From assembly GCA_015233135.1 (NCBI GenBank), contig JADFYH010000026.1, positions 1,092-42,421 on the forward strand: a stretch of 41,330 nucleotides of DNA. The letters run 5' to 3'. Each line of letters starts with the position of its first letter. Position 1 is the first letter of the stretch. The DNA is from Deltaproteobacteria bacterium. Lineage in GTDB: Bacteria > UBA10199 > JADFYH01. The notes under the pieces are model-generated. The model saw only the letters and a list, made by a program, of their open reading frames with translations, did not search any database and was not told the DNA's origin. Below are positions 1 to 8,969 of the stretch, piece after piece. Made by a program: the position numbers and the translations under genes.

Positions 1-938
1 TCACTGCTCCCCGCCACACAAGGCTTGGATGCCTTAGGAAAGACGGCGGACTTTATTACTCACCCCCAAGAAAAAGCCGAGGCCGCTTATCAGGAGAAGC
101 CAAGCAGGATTATAAAGACCTGCAAAGGCTTTGGAACCAACCCAAAGAAGAAATTTCAAAAGGGACAGAAAAACTGGGCAACGCGGTTCAACACGAGTGG
201 AACGAATTTACGAAACCTTTTGAAAGCAGCAATCCCAATGTGAGGGCCAAGGCTTGGGGTAAAACAAGTTTTGATGTTGGATCGATATTTGTTGGTGCGG
301 GAGAGATGAAAGGAGTAGTGGCGGTTGAGAAAGAGACTTCTCTGCTGAGTAAGGCTGCAGGCCTTGAAGAAGCAGGGTTGAATATTTTAGCTCAAACTGA
401 AAAGAAGATTATCCCCGAGGCAGCAGAGCTCATGGCTCAGGGAGCAAATGGGTTTGAAAAAGAAACTTTGCTTTCAAAAATAAATTCTGAGAATGCGCCC
501 GTTGCACTTTACAAAAAATTACCCGCGGGTTTTTCCTCTCAGAATGAACTGAAAGAATTTGCAAATATTTTCAAAGAAGGATTAGCTCAATCTGCTGATC
601 CTGATGCTCTTGGAATTCTTAGAGGCAGCGCGGTGACTGGCATTAAACATGATTCTGGATTGCCTTTTGATGTGGGGAAGAAAAGTGATTTTGATTTGGC
701 GGTGGTGAGTCCGAAGTTGGTAAAAAGGGTTGAAGAGATGGGCATGCCCTTACGAGGTGGAGGGACTAGGAGTGGGCCACTCGGAATTATAAAGCCAAAA
801 GACAGAACTATTTTAAAACAATTACAATTGTTAGAGAGTGCTGAACAGTTGAAAATATTATCAAACAGAAAAATCTCAATAATGTTTTACGAAACTGAAA
901 CACAGCTAAGCCAACGAGGAAAATATATTAAGTTTTAG
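1..938 (+). CDS. 3' end of a polymorphic-toxin-like protein with a nucleotidyltransferase-like C-terminal domain; partial, frameshifted
   Basis: The gene enters from the left edge. Frame 1 reads protein-like (LLPATQGLDALGKTADF, then HPQEKAEAAYQE) up to about base 96. From there frame 3 carries the protein-like sequence (AKQDYKDLQRLWNQPKEE...) to the stop at 936-938. Restoring one A in the 'gagaag' at 94-99 joins the two. The middle (GKTSFDVGSIFVGAGEMKGV) resembles linkers that precede toxin tips in polymorphic toxins. The last ~110 residues contain RGSAVTG followed by KKSDFDLAVVSP, the G-S...D-x-D pattern of the polymerase-beta nucleotidyltransferase fold, then LRGGGTRSGPLG. Seen: the motif, the frameshift, and a small gene 17 bp downstream. 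Inferred: a toxin that modifies a nucleotide or RNA, delivered by a large upstream protein (Rhs/WapA-like or similar) outside this window. The frameshift may be a sequencing error or real decay. Confidence 0.6.
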   Translation, partial: TAPRHTRLGCLRKDGGLYYSPPRKSRGRLSGEAKQDYKDLQRLWNQPKEEISKGTEKLGNAVQHEWNEFTKPFESSNPNVRAKAWGKTSFDVGSIFVGAGEMKGVVAVEKETSLLSKAAGLEEAGLNILAQTEKKIIPEAAELMAQGANGFEKETLLSKINSENAPVALYKKLPAGFSSQNELKEFANIFKEGLAQSADPDALGILRGSAVTGIKHDSGLPFDVGKKSDFDLAVVSPKLVKRVEEMGMPLRGGGTRSGPLGIIKPKDRTILKQLQLLESAEQLKILSNRKISIMFYETETQLSQRGKYIKF

Positions 939-955
939 TTTTTGGAGAATATATT

Positions 956-1267
956 ATGGAAAAATCATTAGTATTTGGAATAAAAAATTATGAACAAGAT
1001 GATATTAAAAATATTTTAGAAAAAGTTTTATCTATAAAATTTAATGAACATTCTTCCGAGGAACAAGACTATTTATTTGCTGGAGATGACAATGCGGAAA
1101 ATTTTGTAATTCACCATAACTATAATGATGAATACTGGGATTATCCAAATCATAAGGAGTGCAAAATAATATTAATTATAAACGTTACGTCTCGTTACGA
1201 ATACCTTCAAAAACTCCTCACCGAAAAAATTCCTGAACTAGTTTTGTTGGAAGTGTTTGAAGAGTGA
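956..1267 (+). CDS. Small acidic protein, probable immunity protein for the upstream toxin
   Basis: A 103-residue acidic protein (many D and E, four Asn-His-Tyr-rich stretches) with no signal peptide or membrane segment, so it is probably cytoplasmic. The ATG has a good ribosome-binding site (GGAGA about 8 bases upstream). The gene is visibly more AT-rich than its neighbours, as is common for horizontally exchanged toxin-immunity cassettes. I do not recognise the family from sequence. The call rests on position (17 bp after a nucleotidyltransferase-like toxin tip, same strand), size and acidity. Its TGA stop is embedded in the left arm of the inverted repeat at 1262-1369. Confidence 0.5.
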   Translation: MEKSLVFGIKNYEQDDIKNILEKVLSIKFNEHSSEEQDYLFAGDDNAENFVIHHNYNDEYWDYPNHKECKIILIINVTSRYEYLQKLLTEKIPELVLLEVFEE

Positions 1268-1369
1268 TACCTCACCCTACCCTCTCCTACTTTAGGAGAG
1301 GGGACATACGGGGAACTAAATTTTTCACCCTCTCCTGAGGCAGGAGAGGGCCGGGGTGAGGTATCACTC
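1262..1369. repeat. Composite inverted repeat built of two REP-like palindromes
   Basis: Two REP-like units (1268-1304 and 1326-1364) face each other. The outer arms GAGTGATACCTCACCC and GGGGTGAGGTATCACTC are perfectly complementary for 16 bp and then continue imperfectly. Each half also forms its own CCTCTCCT/AGGAGAGG stem. The left arm contains the stop codon of the preceding gene. A transcript through here could form a strong structure that ends or stabilises the toxin-immunity mRNA; that role is inference. Confidence 0.8.
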
Positions 1370-1393
1370 GGGCATCACCCGCTTTTTATCACT

Positions 1394-1804
1394 ATGAATC
1401 CTCTAACCACGCCCTACAATCATTCTCTCTTAAAAGAAAAAAGAAGAACTCTTCGAAAAGATCAAACCAAAGCAGAGACAATTCTTTGGCATCACCTACG
1501 GCATCGCCAATTGAATGGAATCCGCTTTAAACGCCAATACAGTGTCGAATTTTTCATAATAGATTTTTATGCACCTTCACTGCGATTGGGAATTGAACTA
1601 GATGGCGGACACCATGATAATCCAGAAATAAGAGCACAAGATCAATTCAGAACCACAGTATTGAACAATATAGACATTCAAATTTTAAGATTTTGGAATA
1701 GTGAAATTTATGAAAATTTGAAGGGCGTATTGGAGGAGATAGTCAGGGTGTGTCAGCCGTCTTCATACCTCACCCTGACCTCTCCTAGGGTAGGAGAGGG
1801 TTAG
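1394..1804 (+). CDS. DUF559 domain protein (Vsr-like nuclease fold)
   Basis: A 136-residue protein. It opens with a basic segment (LRKDQTKAETILWHHLRHR), then GIRFKRQYSVEFFIIDFYAP, then LRLGIELDGGHHD and ILRFWNSEI. This order (T-x-AE-x-xLW, F-x-RQ, D-F-x-x, E-x-DG-x-x-H, RFWN) is the signature of DUF559 (PF04480), related to the very-short-patch-repair endonuclease/PD-(D/E)XK fold. The cellular substrate of the family is not established. The natural end is near residue 122; the last ~14 residues (YLTLTSPRVGEG) are encoded by the REP-like palindrome at 1766-1813, which also supplies the stop. No clear ribosome-binding site is visible before the ATG. Confidence 0.85.
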   Translation: MNPLTTPYNHSLLKEKRRTLRKDQTKAETILWHHLRHRQLNGIRFKRQYSVEFFIIDFYAPSLRLGIELDGGHHDNPEIRAQDQFRTTVLNNIDIQILRFWNSEIYENLKGVLEEIVRVCQPSSYLTLTSPRVGEG

Positions 1805-1813
1805 GGTGAGGTA
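1766..1813. repeat. REP-like palindrome, supplies the DUF559 C-terminus
   Basis: A full-length copy of the dispersed palindrome: CTCACCCT...CCTCTCCT, a short loop, then AGGAGAGG...AGGGTGAG, with TACC/GGTA at the ends. It encodes the last residues and stop of the DUF559 gene and lies 5 bp from the stop codon of the convergent FG-GAP gene, so it may also act as a bidirectional transcript end. Confidence 0.8.
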
Positions 1814-1818
1814 CGAAT

Positions 1819-3375
1819 CTAAGCTTTCACCTTCCTCAAAATTCTCGCCCCACCCAACACTAAAATTGACGCAATCCAATATTCATACCTCACCCTGCCC
1901 TCTCCTACCTTAGGAGAGGGAGATAACGAGCACCCTCCACTGCTAGAAGCTGCTGCGGCAGGGGCTACTGTTACGCTTTGGTCGGTGGTCACGATTGAAG
2001 CTGGGTTACCGACCGCATTGTAAGTGCCATCGCTGGCGGCAAAGCGGTAGCTGTGGCTGCCTTCGGCTAGGGTGTGGGTGGCGTGGTAGATTTTGCCGTC
2101 GGTGTAAGTCGTGTCGGTGGAATCGGCTGCAGTCATGTCTATCGCTGTGCCATCGACGGTTACCGTGATTGAGCTTGGTGGCTCGTTATCGGCATCGGTG
2201 TAGGTGACTTGAAAGACGCCTGTTGTGGAATCTACCAAGGGGCTTGAGAGTGTGGGTTCTTTGTTGCCCAGTAATGTTACAATTTTATTGCTACCAGTGA
2301 CGGAGATGAGGAGGTCGGCGTGGCCATCGTGATTGAAGTCGTCGGTGACGATTTTGAAGGGGTTAGTACCCAGGTTTTGTGTGAAGATGGGAGTGGTGAC
2401 AAAAGTGCCATCCCCGTTACCTGCGTAAACTTGCAGCACACCTTGGTTTACAGCCCCATCTGCGTTGCAGATTACTGCAACATCATTTTTAGAGTCGGCA
2501 TTGAAATCGGCAATCACTAAATTATAGGGGCCATTGCAGACAGAGAGTGTTGTTGCTGTAAAGGCCGTACCAGTACCGTCGTTGAGGAGAATACTCAGGG
2601 TGTCATCATCGTGGTTCGCTACAATTAAATCTTGGGAAGTATTGTTATCTAACAAGCCGGCCTGAATACCTTGGGGGTTGTGGCCGACATCTAGGATGGC
2701 GATTTTGGGATAGGGGGGAATTGAATCACCAGCCCTACCGGAATAGATAAAAACTTTGTTTGTAGCAGTAGTCACAGCTACATCAGAATAGGCATCGGCA
2801 TTAAAGTTTGAGACAGTTAATTTATTTAGAGTAACTACAGTCCCTTCTTCGTCTCTAAATGATGGAAAAGCACCAGCACCATTGCCTTGGAAAAAGACAA
2901 GGAGATTATCTTCAATAGAAATAATATCCAAATTACTATCATTATTAACATCTGCATCAAAGATATCATTATTATGACTAGTACTCACATTAGTAGAATT
3001 AAAATGCACTTTGCCATTAGAGATATTCTGATAAGTCAATAAATCTGCATCAGTTAAATTTGAATAATAATAAATATCTAAATGGCTATCTTTATTAAAA
3101 TCTCCTGCAATTAAGTCATAGGGCGAAACAATAGTAGAGGTGTTTGGGTCTGCAATTAAAGTATAGGCTCCATTTGCCCCCAAACTCATTTGAGAAATCA
3201 CATTTTGAGTAGGAAATACAACAAAGGCATCCAAGCTTGTTGAGCCTGTGAAATTCCCAACCAAAACTCCTTGAGGAGCATGATCAAAAGCAGTATCGCT
3301 ATAACGAGTAAAATAGTTTGGTGCAGCAAAAGCATTCGAGGCTGTAAAAACTAACAAAAGAATTATTCTTTTCAT
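1819..3375 (-). CDS. Secreted FG-GAP/VCBS-repeat protein with C-terminal membrane anchor
   Basis: 518 residues. There is a signal peptide at the N-terminus (MKRIILLLVFTASNAFA), then repeated FG-GAP/VCBS units recognisable as DFNxDxxxD motifs (GDFNKDSHLDIYY, SNFNADAYSDVAV, ADFNADSKNDVAV, DDFNHDGHADLLI). These probably form a calcium-binding beta-propeller. A Big/cadherin-like segment (residues ~375-470) precedes the tail. The tail has a Cys motif (SSSGGCSL), a REP-derived insertion (SPSPKVGEGRVR), one hydrophobic helix (WIASILVLGGARIL) and basic residues. This order resembles Cys-motif/TM/Arg C-terminal sorting signals such as MYXO-CTERM or JDVT-CTERM; the exact class is uncertain. The start has a strong AAGGAGA site. 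Likely surface-exposed; ligand unknown. Confidence 0.82.
   Translation of the reverse strand: MKRIILLLVFTASNAFAAPNYFTRYSDTAFDHAPQGVLVGNFTGSTSLDAFVVFPTQNVISQMSLGANGAYTLIADPNTSTIVSPYDLIAGDFNKDSHLDIYYYSNLTDADLLTYQNISNGKVHFNSTNVSTSHNNDIFDADVNNDSNLDIISIEDNLLVFFQGNGAGAFPSFRDEEGTVVTLNKLTVSNFNADAYSDVAVTTATNKVFIYSGRAGDSIPPYPKIAILDVGHNPQGIQAGLLDNNTSQDLIVANHDDDTLSILLNDGTGTAFTATTLSVCNGPYNLVIADFNADSKNDVAVICNADGAVNQGVLQVYAGNGDGTFVTTPIFTQNLGTNPFKIVTDDFNHDGHADLLISVTGSNKIVTLLGNKEPTLSSPLVDSTTGVFQVTYTDADNEPPSSITVTVDGTAIDMTAADSTDTTYTDGKIYHATHTLAEGSHSYRFAASDGTYNAVGNPASIVTTDQSVTVAPAAAASSSGGCSLSPSPKVGEGRVRYEYWIASILVLGGARILRKVKA
1886..1921. repeat. REP-like palindrome inside the FG-GAP gene
   Basis: The copy TACCTCACCCTGCCC...TAGGAGAGGGAGA lies in frame inside the FG-GAP reading frame. 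It encodes about 12 residues between the GGCSL motif and the C-terminal membrane helix. Confidence 0.8.
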
Positions 3376-3393
3376 CCCAGAAATCTCCTTATT

Positions 3394-4548
3394 TTAAGGG
3401 CTTGTAAAATTAATCATTGTTTCTGCTTTATTGTACAAATCATTCGCAGTGCACTCAAAACGGTAGCTTCGAATGTCAGCAGAAGCAACAGAAACAGGGT
3501 AGTTAACAGGAAAACTAGTCCCAGAAACAAAAGAGGAACCACAAGCTGCACCCTCAATCCTACACCAACTCCCCGTCACCGTTTGTCCAGTTTCAGGACT
3601 TACCGGACAATCGCCCTGCAAAGTCACAGTTGCTGTTGGCGTACAACCCGTTGTTCCAGGTCTGCAAGAAAGTCTTCCATCACCGATGGTTTCTATCGTT
3701 GCCTCCGGCCTCACATGCACACTAAAGGGCATTGTCGGATAAGATACTGATGTATTATTGGTCTCACTACTCTCCACAAGACTATTCTCCGTATCCACCC
3801 TTACCTTTGCCGTAAAATCATTTCCAAAATCAGTGGCCGCAAAAGGAATGTCTGCTGTACCGATCGTAGATGCACCGGCTGCAATGCTCGCGATGTCTTG
3901 GGGGGCAGAGCTATAGAGTAAATCTGTTCCCTTGTATACATCCACAATCGCCTTACTAGCTGCGGCTATTGCAGTGCCGTTATTTGTCACTGTAAAGTTT
4001 ACGGCGATGCTGCTCCCCGCTACTCCAAAGGCACATCGCGTTGTATAAGTAGTGCTTGTACCACTCGTCACAGGTGCTCCACAAGATTGCGGATAGGTAA
4101 TCGAAGTTACCGCTCCACTCAAATCCACATGAGTCACCGCAAATGTAAGCGTCGTAAATACAGAAGTATTGCTGGCCACGCTGCTATCCAGCTCGGTTAG
4201 AGCTTGATTGTCATTCACCTGTACTGCAAATTGATAAGTGCTGTCCATCACTTCTATCGGCAATTGAAAATCAATTTGCTCATCGCTGGTCACCAAGGTT
4301 GACGTTGGATTTCCAGCGAGCGCATGGGTGCTTAATGCGATAATCGTAGTGAGGGGTCTCGATGTGGCTGGGATGAGGGCTGTATTTTTTATCCAGAGCA
4401 CCGCTTCTACCCCTACCGGCACATTGGCAGATGAAGTGCTTTTGAGCCTGTATTTTAATCGATAATGTTTCCCCGTCACCAAGGGGTCTGCAGCTGTCAG
4501 GGCTCTTTCTGTGGTTTCTGAAAGAATTTCATACAGTAGGGCCACCAT
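3394..4548 (-). CDS. C-terminal part of the frameshifted CARDB-repeat lipoprotein
   Basis: The 384-residue frame that continues the long lipoprotein after a one-base shift. The join is clear by comparison with the preceding repeat. The upstream frame ends VKHIELQADGG..., this frame goes on LLYEILSETTERALTAADPL, and together they match the previous repeat (VKHYDLEVVEGTVSLYPAASET...). Removing one base from the GGG at 4539-4541 restores a single frame. It holds the rest of that repeat, another CARDB-like repeat (HVDLSGAVTSITYP..., NFTVTNNGTAIAAASKA) and a Cys-rich tail (six Cys in the last ~100 residues). The nominal ATG at 4548 has no independent ribosome-binding site or signal peptide, so it is not an independent gene. 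Confidence 0.75.
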   Translation of the reverse strand: MVALLYEILSETTERALTAADPLVTGKHYRLKYRLKSTSSANVPVGVEAVLWIKNTALIPATSRPLTTIIALSTHALAGNPTSTLVTSDEQIDFQLPIEVMDSTYQFAVQVNDNQALTELDSSVASNTSVFTTLTFAVTHVDLSGAVTSITYPQSCGAPVTSGTSTTYTTRCAFGVAGSSIAVNFTVTNNGTAIAAASKAIVDVYKGTDLLYSSAPQDIASIAAGASTIGTADIPFAATDFGNDFTAKVRVDTENSLVESSETNNTSVSYPTMPFSVHVRPEATIETIGDGRLSCRPGTTGCTPTATVTLQGDCPVSPETGQTVTGSWCRIEGAACGSSFVSGTSFPVNYPVSVASADIRSYRFECTANDLYNKAETMINFTSP

Positions 4549-7500
4549 CGGCCTGAAGCTCGATGTGCTTCACATTAAACAGCTCTGTGCTTGTTCTTTG
4601 ATTATTTGTTGAAGTCAATTCCTCCCCCTCCACACGAGTTGAATTGAGCACCACTTTAATTGCATAAGGCAAAGATTCGTCAAGTGCTGTTGTTCCATTT
4701 AGTGCTGGAATTTTTACCCTTACAGATTCAGACACTGGATCATTTGTTCTAAAATCAAAGCTGGGGCTTGCAATGGGAATTCCACTTCCATCCAATACGC
4801 TCAAGGCAATATCCGCAGCACCTGCTCGAGTCAAAACGATTTGATAAGGCACGCTTAAAGCTTCCTCGGTTCCACTTTTTGTGGCCTGAAAATGAACTTC
4901 ATAACTTTGATTCTTCAAAATCTCCGCCCCGCTTGTCAGGGCAGTCTCGGAAGCTGCGGGATATAAACTCACCGTTCCCTCCACCACTTCCAAATCATAA
5001 TGACGTACTTTAAATGCTGCGCTACTACTATTGTTTGCAGGCGTTGGATCGTCATCGCCTCGCTCTACACTGGCAATCACTTTGAGTTGATATTCCTGAT
5101 TAGGATTCAGGCAGGCACCCGGGCAGCCAGAAGGAATGTGGAGGGTATCTGTGCTGCGGGACAGATCTTGTCCTACGACTATAGATTCAATCGAGGTACT
5201 GCCAGGCAAATCGAGGGGCGTTGATCCGGTGAAAATAGTTCCCGTTGGAACCAGTTGATAACGGATATTCACTCGACCCGAGCTGATGTTCCCATGATTA
5301 GTCACATGATAACTCACCGGATAATCGGTATCCGATAAAAGGTGCCCGCTTACGGTAGGGGCCAAAACGCGGTCGACGGATAAATCCACAAAAGGCACCT
5401 CATAGCTCACCTGTAGGCCGGCACTCGTTACGGCAGGAATTTCTCTAAACGAATCGGTACCCACTAGTGTGGGGCCTGTGATCGTTCCACTCAGGCTGGA
5501 GAGCTGAGAGCCAATTTGGGTGTTGTTCGCTTCGGCGTCTTGCACGCTCAGGTGATTCTTTTCAACAATATTGCCCCAAGGCTGAGAAGAGTTGGTATCT
5601 ACAAAAATTTGCAGCGCCCGGTGGGCATGGCTATTAGAATCGGTGCTGGCACAACGAACCACATTATTTCGGACGCGAACTGCAACAGGGACTCTTAGAA
5701 TTTGACCGGGGTTAATCGTCAGCGAATCGGAGGTCGAACTCACAAGAATATTATCGGAATACACGCACGCATCGGCTGTTCCATCACCTACCCGAACATA
5801 AAAAGGCCGATTCACGGGGCCGTCCCCATCATTTTTAATATACACGTCGATCGTAAACGAATCATTCACTGGGTGTATTTGATTGTCACAAGTAGCGCTG
5901 CTGCAAGCACTCAGGGTATCTCCCCCAATTCCATAAATTCTCAGATCCGGCGCCACCAAGCGGATGGGGAGGTAGGTGATGTTATTATTTTCATGCGTGC
6001 CTTCGTAATAATCTCCTACCGGTTTTTCGTGACTGACCGGATCAATCTCCGCTTCGATGGCCACATCCCCGGTGGGGATATTATCCCAGGCGGCAATACT
6101 TGCAGCCGTGAAATTAAAAGGGAAGGCAGAAACACTTTGGTGAGAATCTGCATCGCTAATTCCCAGTGGGGGCACTAGAGCGGGTTGTGTGATTAAGCTA
6201 TAAAGATCTGCGCCCGAATGGTCGGCGCGTTTTAAATTCAGTTTTAAGGTGGAAGTGCCTGAGGTGGCCAGAGTGCCCTGGTTGCGGACCTCGTAGTCTA
6301 GAGAAATAGCATCCCCCAAATTAAAGCTTCGAGTCGTAGGAGTTGTGGTACCTGCAAAATTAAGCACATCCACCACCAGATCGACGGCCTTGGCATAGAG
6401 GGGAATCTTGAGCACGTTATCGGCATTTTTAAAATCATTCAGCGTCTGGTAAACTCCATCTTTCAGCAGGGGAGTTTTGTCGCTTGCTGTACAAAAGCTT
6501 TCTCGGCCCGTGGCCTGGCTATCCGTTTTAATTGCTTCTGCCAGCACGAACAGGCAGGCGGGGCCTTCTACGATTTGATAATTGTTGATGGGAAATACCA
6601 AAGGAGGAATGGCCACTTCCTGCCCCGCTTCCAAACGATTCTGGCAGAACTCGGCCCCTCGCAGTTCGATGTCCTGAGTGTCGGCGCTGTTATTCGTGAG
6701 CAGGTTGCAATCTCTCGAATACAAGGTACGGATACGAACCGGATACACCTGATTATTTAAATGGCTCGCTTGATCAATCAGGGCCTGCGCTGCAGGTTCG
6801 TCCAGGTCCACCTTGCCATTGGCCTCATCCATTTGCCCCGCCAGCTGCAACAGACTTTGATAATAAGTGCCTCTCATGTTGAGGGGGTCGTCGTTGTCGC
6901 TATTGCTATACACGGCACTTAGCCCTGTGCCTGTCTTTGCCAGCGGATAGGACCCTGCATTTTTGACTTTGCCCAGGTTGAGGGTGAGGCTGTTTTCTTT
7001 CAGCAGATTAAACTCGTAGACCGTGCCGGTAGGAAGGCTGCTATAGCTCGTACTCCCCGCATTCTCCAAACGGAAGGCAGTGGCATCCAAGCCAATGCTC
7101 GCGGTATTTTGAGAGATGAGATCGTTGTTGGTTCCAAAGAGTTGCAGATGCAGATTGTGAATAAAACTGGGTTTCTCAGTGGCCAGGATATTATTGTGGT
7201 TATCCAGCTCGTCCAACACGCCATAAGCAGAACCTCCAATCACAATGTGGATAGGATCCACATTAATTTTAAAAAAATGATCTTTCCCCTGCGGGGTAGT
7301 CCCATCACTTCGCAACAGACTGACATGGGCCGAACGCAGGCCCGCAAAGGCCCCGGAGCTCAAGGGATGCAGACTGGAGCTGAGCGAGGCTGTCTGGGGC
7401 TGCACATCCGAAAAAACACTGTCGGGATAGGCCGCTAGATCTCTTCTTAAGGTGACCGGGGCAGGATCGTCGGTAAAATAATATTCCAGAGGTACCCCTT

Positions 7501-8950
7501 GATCGTAATCTTCAGAGCCCTGATTCACGACCGCATAATTTAAAATAAAATCCTCCCCCGCCAAGGCCACGTAGGGCGCTTTGACCAGGATGGGGAAGAG
7601 ATCGGGCAACAAATCGTTATTCTGATTTTTTTGTAAAACCACGATTCCCTGGTTGTCTCCACACTGACCAAAAGAATCTTTGCCCGGCCCGGAATATTTG
7701 TTGTGCAGCTGCGGATAACCACTCACGGCCTCCTTGGGAATTTTTACCAGCAAGGTGGTAAGAGAAGAACTTTGGGTTTTGATGAGGACTTCAGAAGAAG
7801 CAATGCCTTTAGAATCGATAAAAGGAGGAAACAGCACTTCGTTATCCCGCACACTGCTGCCGAAACCGGTTCCGCTGATTTCGATATAACCCACCTCAGC
7901 ATAAGCGTTGCGGGGGTTGACACTGGTACAGAATTTAACCTCCACCGGCTTGAAGGAAATGCCTTTGTCTACCTCGGCAAGATCCCCCGACAAATCGGGA
8001 CTGAGCGAAGTAAACTGGGGATTCTCGGCCAGGCTGGGCAGGCTGAGGGTAGAAATTCGGATACGATCGCCTTGCACGCTATTCGGCACGCTGTAATCAA
8101 AGCTGCCATCCAGACGGGCGTAAAAGGTGTACACCCCTTTCTCATTTCCCGAGGCATCCAGATGTTCCACGCGAATGAGCACCCCCGATTGCACGGAATG
8201 CGCATCCCCCACAATTCGTGCATTGCCGTTAGAATCGGGAGAAAGAGTAGCAATAATGCCTGCGTTGAGCACCATCACATGACCCGGATGCGAGGCAGGA
8301 TCTTTAGGGTCCGTGGGTGCAGGCTGCCATTCGGAAACAGGATTTCGACTGGCACTCTGCGCAGGCACGGCCCACACGCCATTCATCAACTCGGTCACAT
8401 TCGCATAGCCATCCGCGTCGTCATCAAAATCGTAACGCCAAGTGGCAGAAGCAAAACTCACTGCGGCGTCCTGCCCATTCACAATCGTTACAGGAGTTTC
8501 AATGCTGGCAATCACAATATCACCCTGGGTTTGCGAGCGGTGTGAAAGTGTGATTTTAAAAATAAAGTCGCCTACGGCTAATGCATCCAGATGCAGGCCT
8601 TCCGCGGGAATAATCTGTAAGGTCGTGCCCGCTTGGGGATTATTGGCATCCACAGGAACATATTTGATTTCAAGATCCTGGCTGCGAAGGGCTGCTGGGC
8701 TCGGATTATCAGTGGTCGGAGGGGGAAGGACTTCGAATTTTCCAATCAGGTTTAGGCTGCTTTGGATATCATTCAGCGAGCTGGATAACCCCAGCTGAGG
8801 GGTGGCGAGCGCGGGGGCTTGAGTTTGTGCGGGAGCCGTTTGAGATTGAGAGCTGTCGGCAAGGTCTGGTGTTTCTGATCCAGAACCGCAGGCCAGCAGG
8901 CTGCTGCAGAGGATGAGGCTGAGTGTGATTTTGGTGAATAGATTTTTCAT
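4529..8950 (-). CDS. Giant CARDB-repeat lipoprotein, N-terminal part
   Basis: The start is taken at 8950 (MKNLFTKITLSL) because AAGGAAA lies 6 bases upstream; an in-frame ATG 15 bases earlier lacks such a site. The signal peptide ends in a lipobox (LCSSLLACGSGS), so the mature protein should carry a lipid on Cys. After a low-complexity Ser/Gln/Pro linker come an EF-hand/dockerin-like loop (FDDDADGYANVTELMNG), an IPT/TIG-like segment (EVGYIEISGTGFG) and at least five CARDB-like immunoglobulin-type repeats. Each repeat has a DLxV...Y-x-V-x-N-x-G core: residues about 450, 860, 1000, 1190 and 1320. CARDB modules are usually cell-surface adhesion or assembly modules. With the downstream frame (3394-4548) the intact protein would be ~1850 residues. 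The frame stops at 4529 because of a one-base shift. Confidence 0.82.
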   Translation of the reverse strand: MKNLFTKITLSLILCSSLLACGSGSETPDLADSSQSQTAPAQTQAPALATPQLGLSSSLNDIQSSLNLIGKFEVLPPPTTDNPSPAALRSQDLEIKYVPVDANNPQAGTTLQIIPAEGLHLDALAVGDFIFKITLSHRSQTQGDIVIASIETPVTIVNGQDAAVSFASATWRYDFDDDADGYANVTELMNGVWAVPAQSASRNPVSEWQPAPTDPKDPASHPGHVMVLNAGIIATLSPDSNGNARIVGDAHSVQSGVLIRVEHLDASGNEKGVYTFYARLDGSFDYSVPNSVQGDRIRISTLSLPSLAENPQFTSLSPDLSGDLAEVDKGISFKPVEVKFCTSVNPRNAYAEVGYIEISGTGFGSSVRDNEVLFPPFIDSKGIASSEVLIKTQSSSLTTLLVKIPKEAVSGYPQLHNKYSGPGKDSFGQCGDNQGIVVLQKNQNNDLLPDLFPILVKAPYVALAGEDFILNYAVVNQGSEDYDQGVPLEYYFTDDPAPVTLRRDLAAYPDSVFSDVQPQTASLSSSLHPLSSGAFAGLRSAHVSLLRSDGTTPQGKDHFFKINVDPIHIVIGGSAYGVLDELDNHNNILATEKPSFIHNLHLQLFGTNNDLISQNTASIGLDATAFRLENAGSTSYSSLPTGTVYEFNLLKENSLTLNLGKVKNAGSYPLAKTGTGLSAVYSNSDNDDPLNMRGTYYQSLLQLAGQMDEANGKVDLDEPAAQALIDQASHLNNQVYPVRIRTLYSRDCNLLTNNSADTQDIELRGAEFCQNRLEAGQEVAIPPLVFPINNYQIVEGPACLFVLAEAIKTDSQATGRESFCTASDKTPLLKDGVYQTLNDFKNADNVLKIPLYAKAVDLVVDVLNFAGTTTPTTRSFNLGDAISLDYEVRNQGTLATSGTSTLKLNLKRADHSGADLYSLITQPALVPPLGISDADSHQSVSAFPFNFTAASIAAWDNIPTGDVAIEAEIDPVSHEKPVGDYYEGTHENNNITYLPIRLVAPDLRIYGIGGDTLSACSSATCDNQIHPVNDSFTIDVYIKNDGDGPVNRPFYVRVGDGTADACVYSDNILVSSTSDSLTINPGQILRVPVAVRVRNNVVRCASTDSNSHAHRALQIFVDTNSSQPWGNIVEKNHLSVQDAEANNTQIGSQLSSLSGTITGPTLVGTDSFREIPAVTSAGLQVSYEVPFVDLSVDRVLAPTVSGHLLSDTDYPVSYHVTNHGNISSGRVNIRYQLVPTGTIFTGSTPLDLPGSTSIESIVVGQDLSRSTDTLHIPSGCPGACLNPNQEYQLKVIASVERGDDDPTPANNSSSAAFKVRHYDLEVVEGTVSLYPAASETALTSGAEILKNQSYEVHFQATKSGTEEALSVPYQIVLTRAGAADIALSVLDGSGIPIASPSFDFRTNDPVSESVRVKIPALNGTTALDESLPYAIKVVLNSTRVEGEELTSTNNQRTSTELFNVKHIELQADGGPTV

Positions 8951-8969
8951 GGTGGTTTCCTTCATTTAT

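Noticed and set aside
4768-8798. Many plus-strand open frames opposite the CARDB lipoprotein
   Set aside because: They have no recognisable domains or ribosome-binding sites and are antisense to a clear secreted repeat protein; they are shadows.
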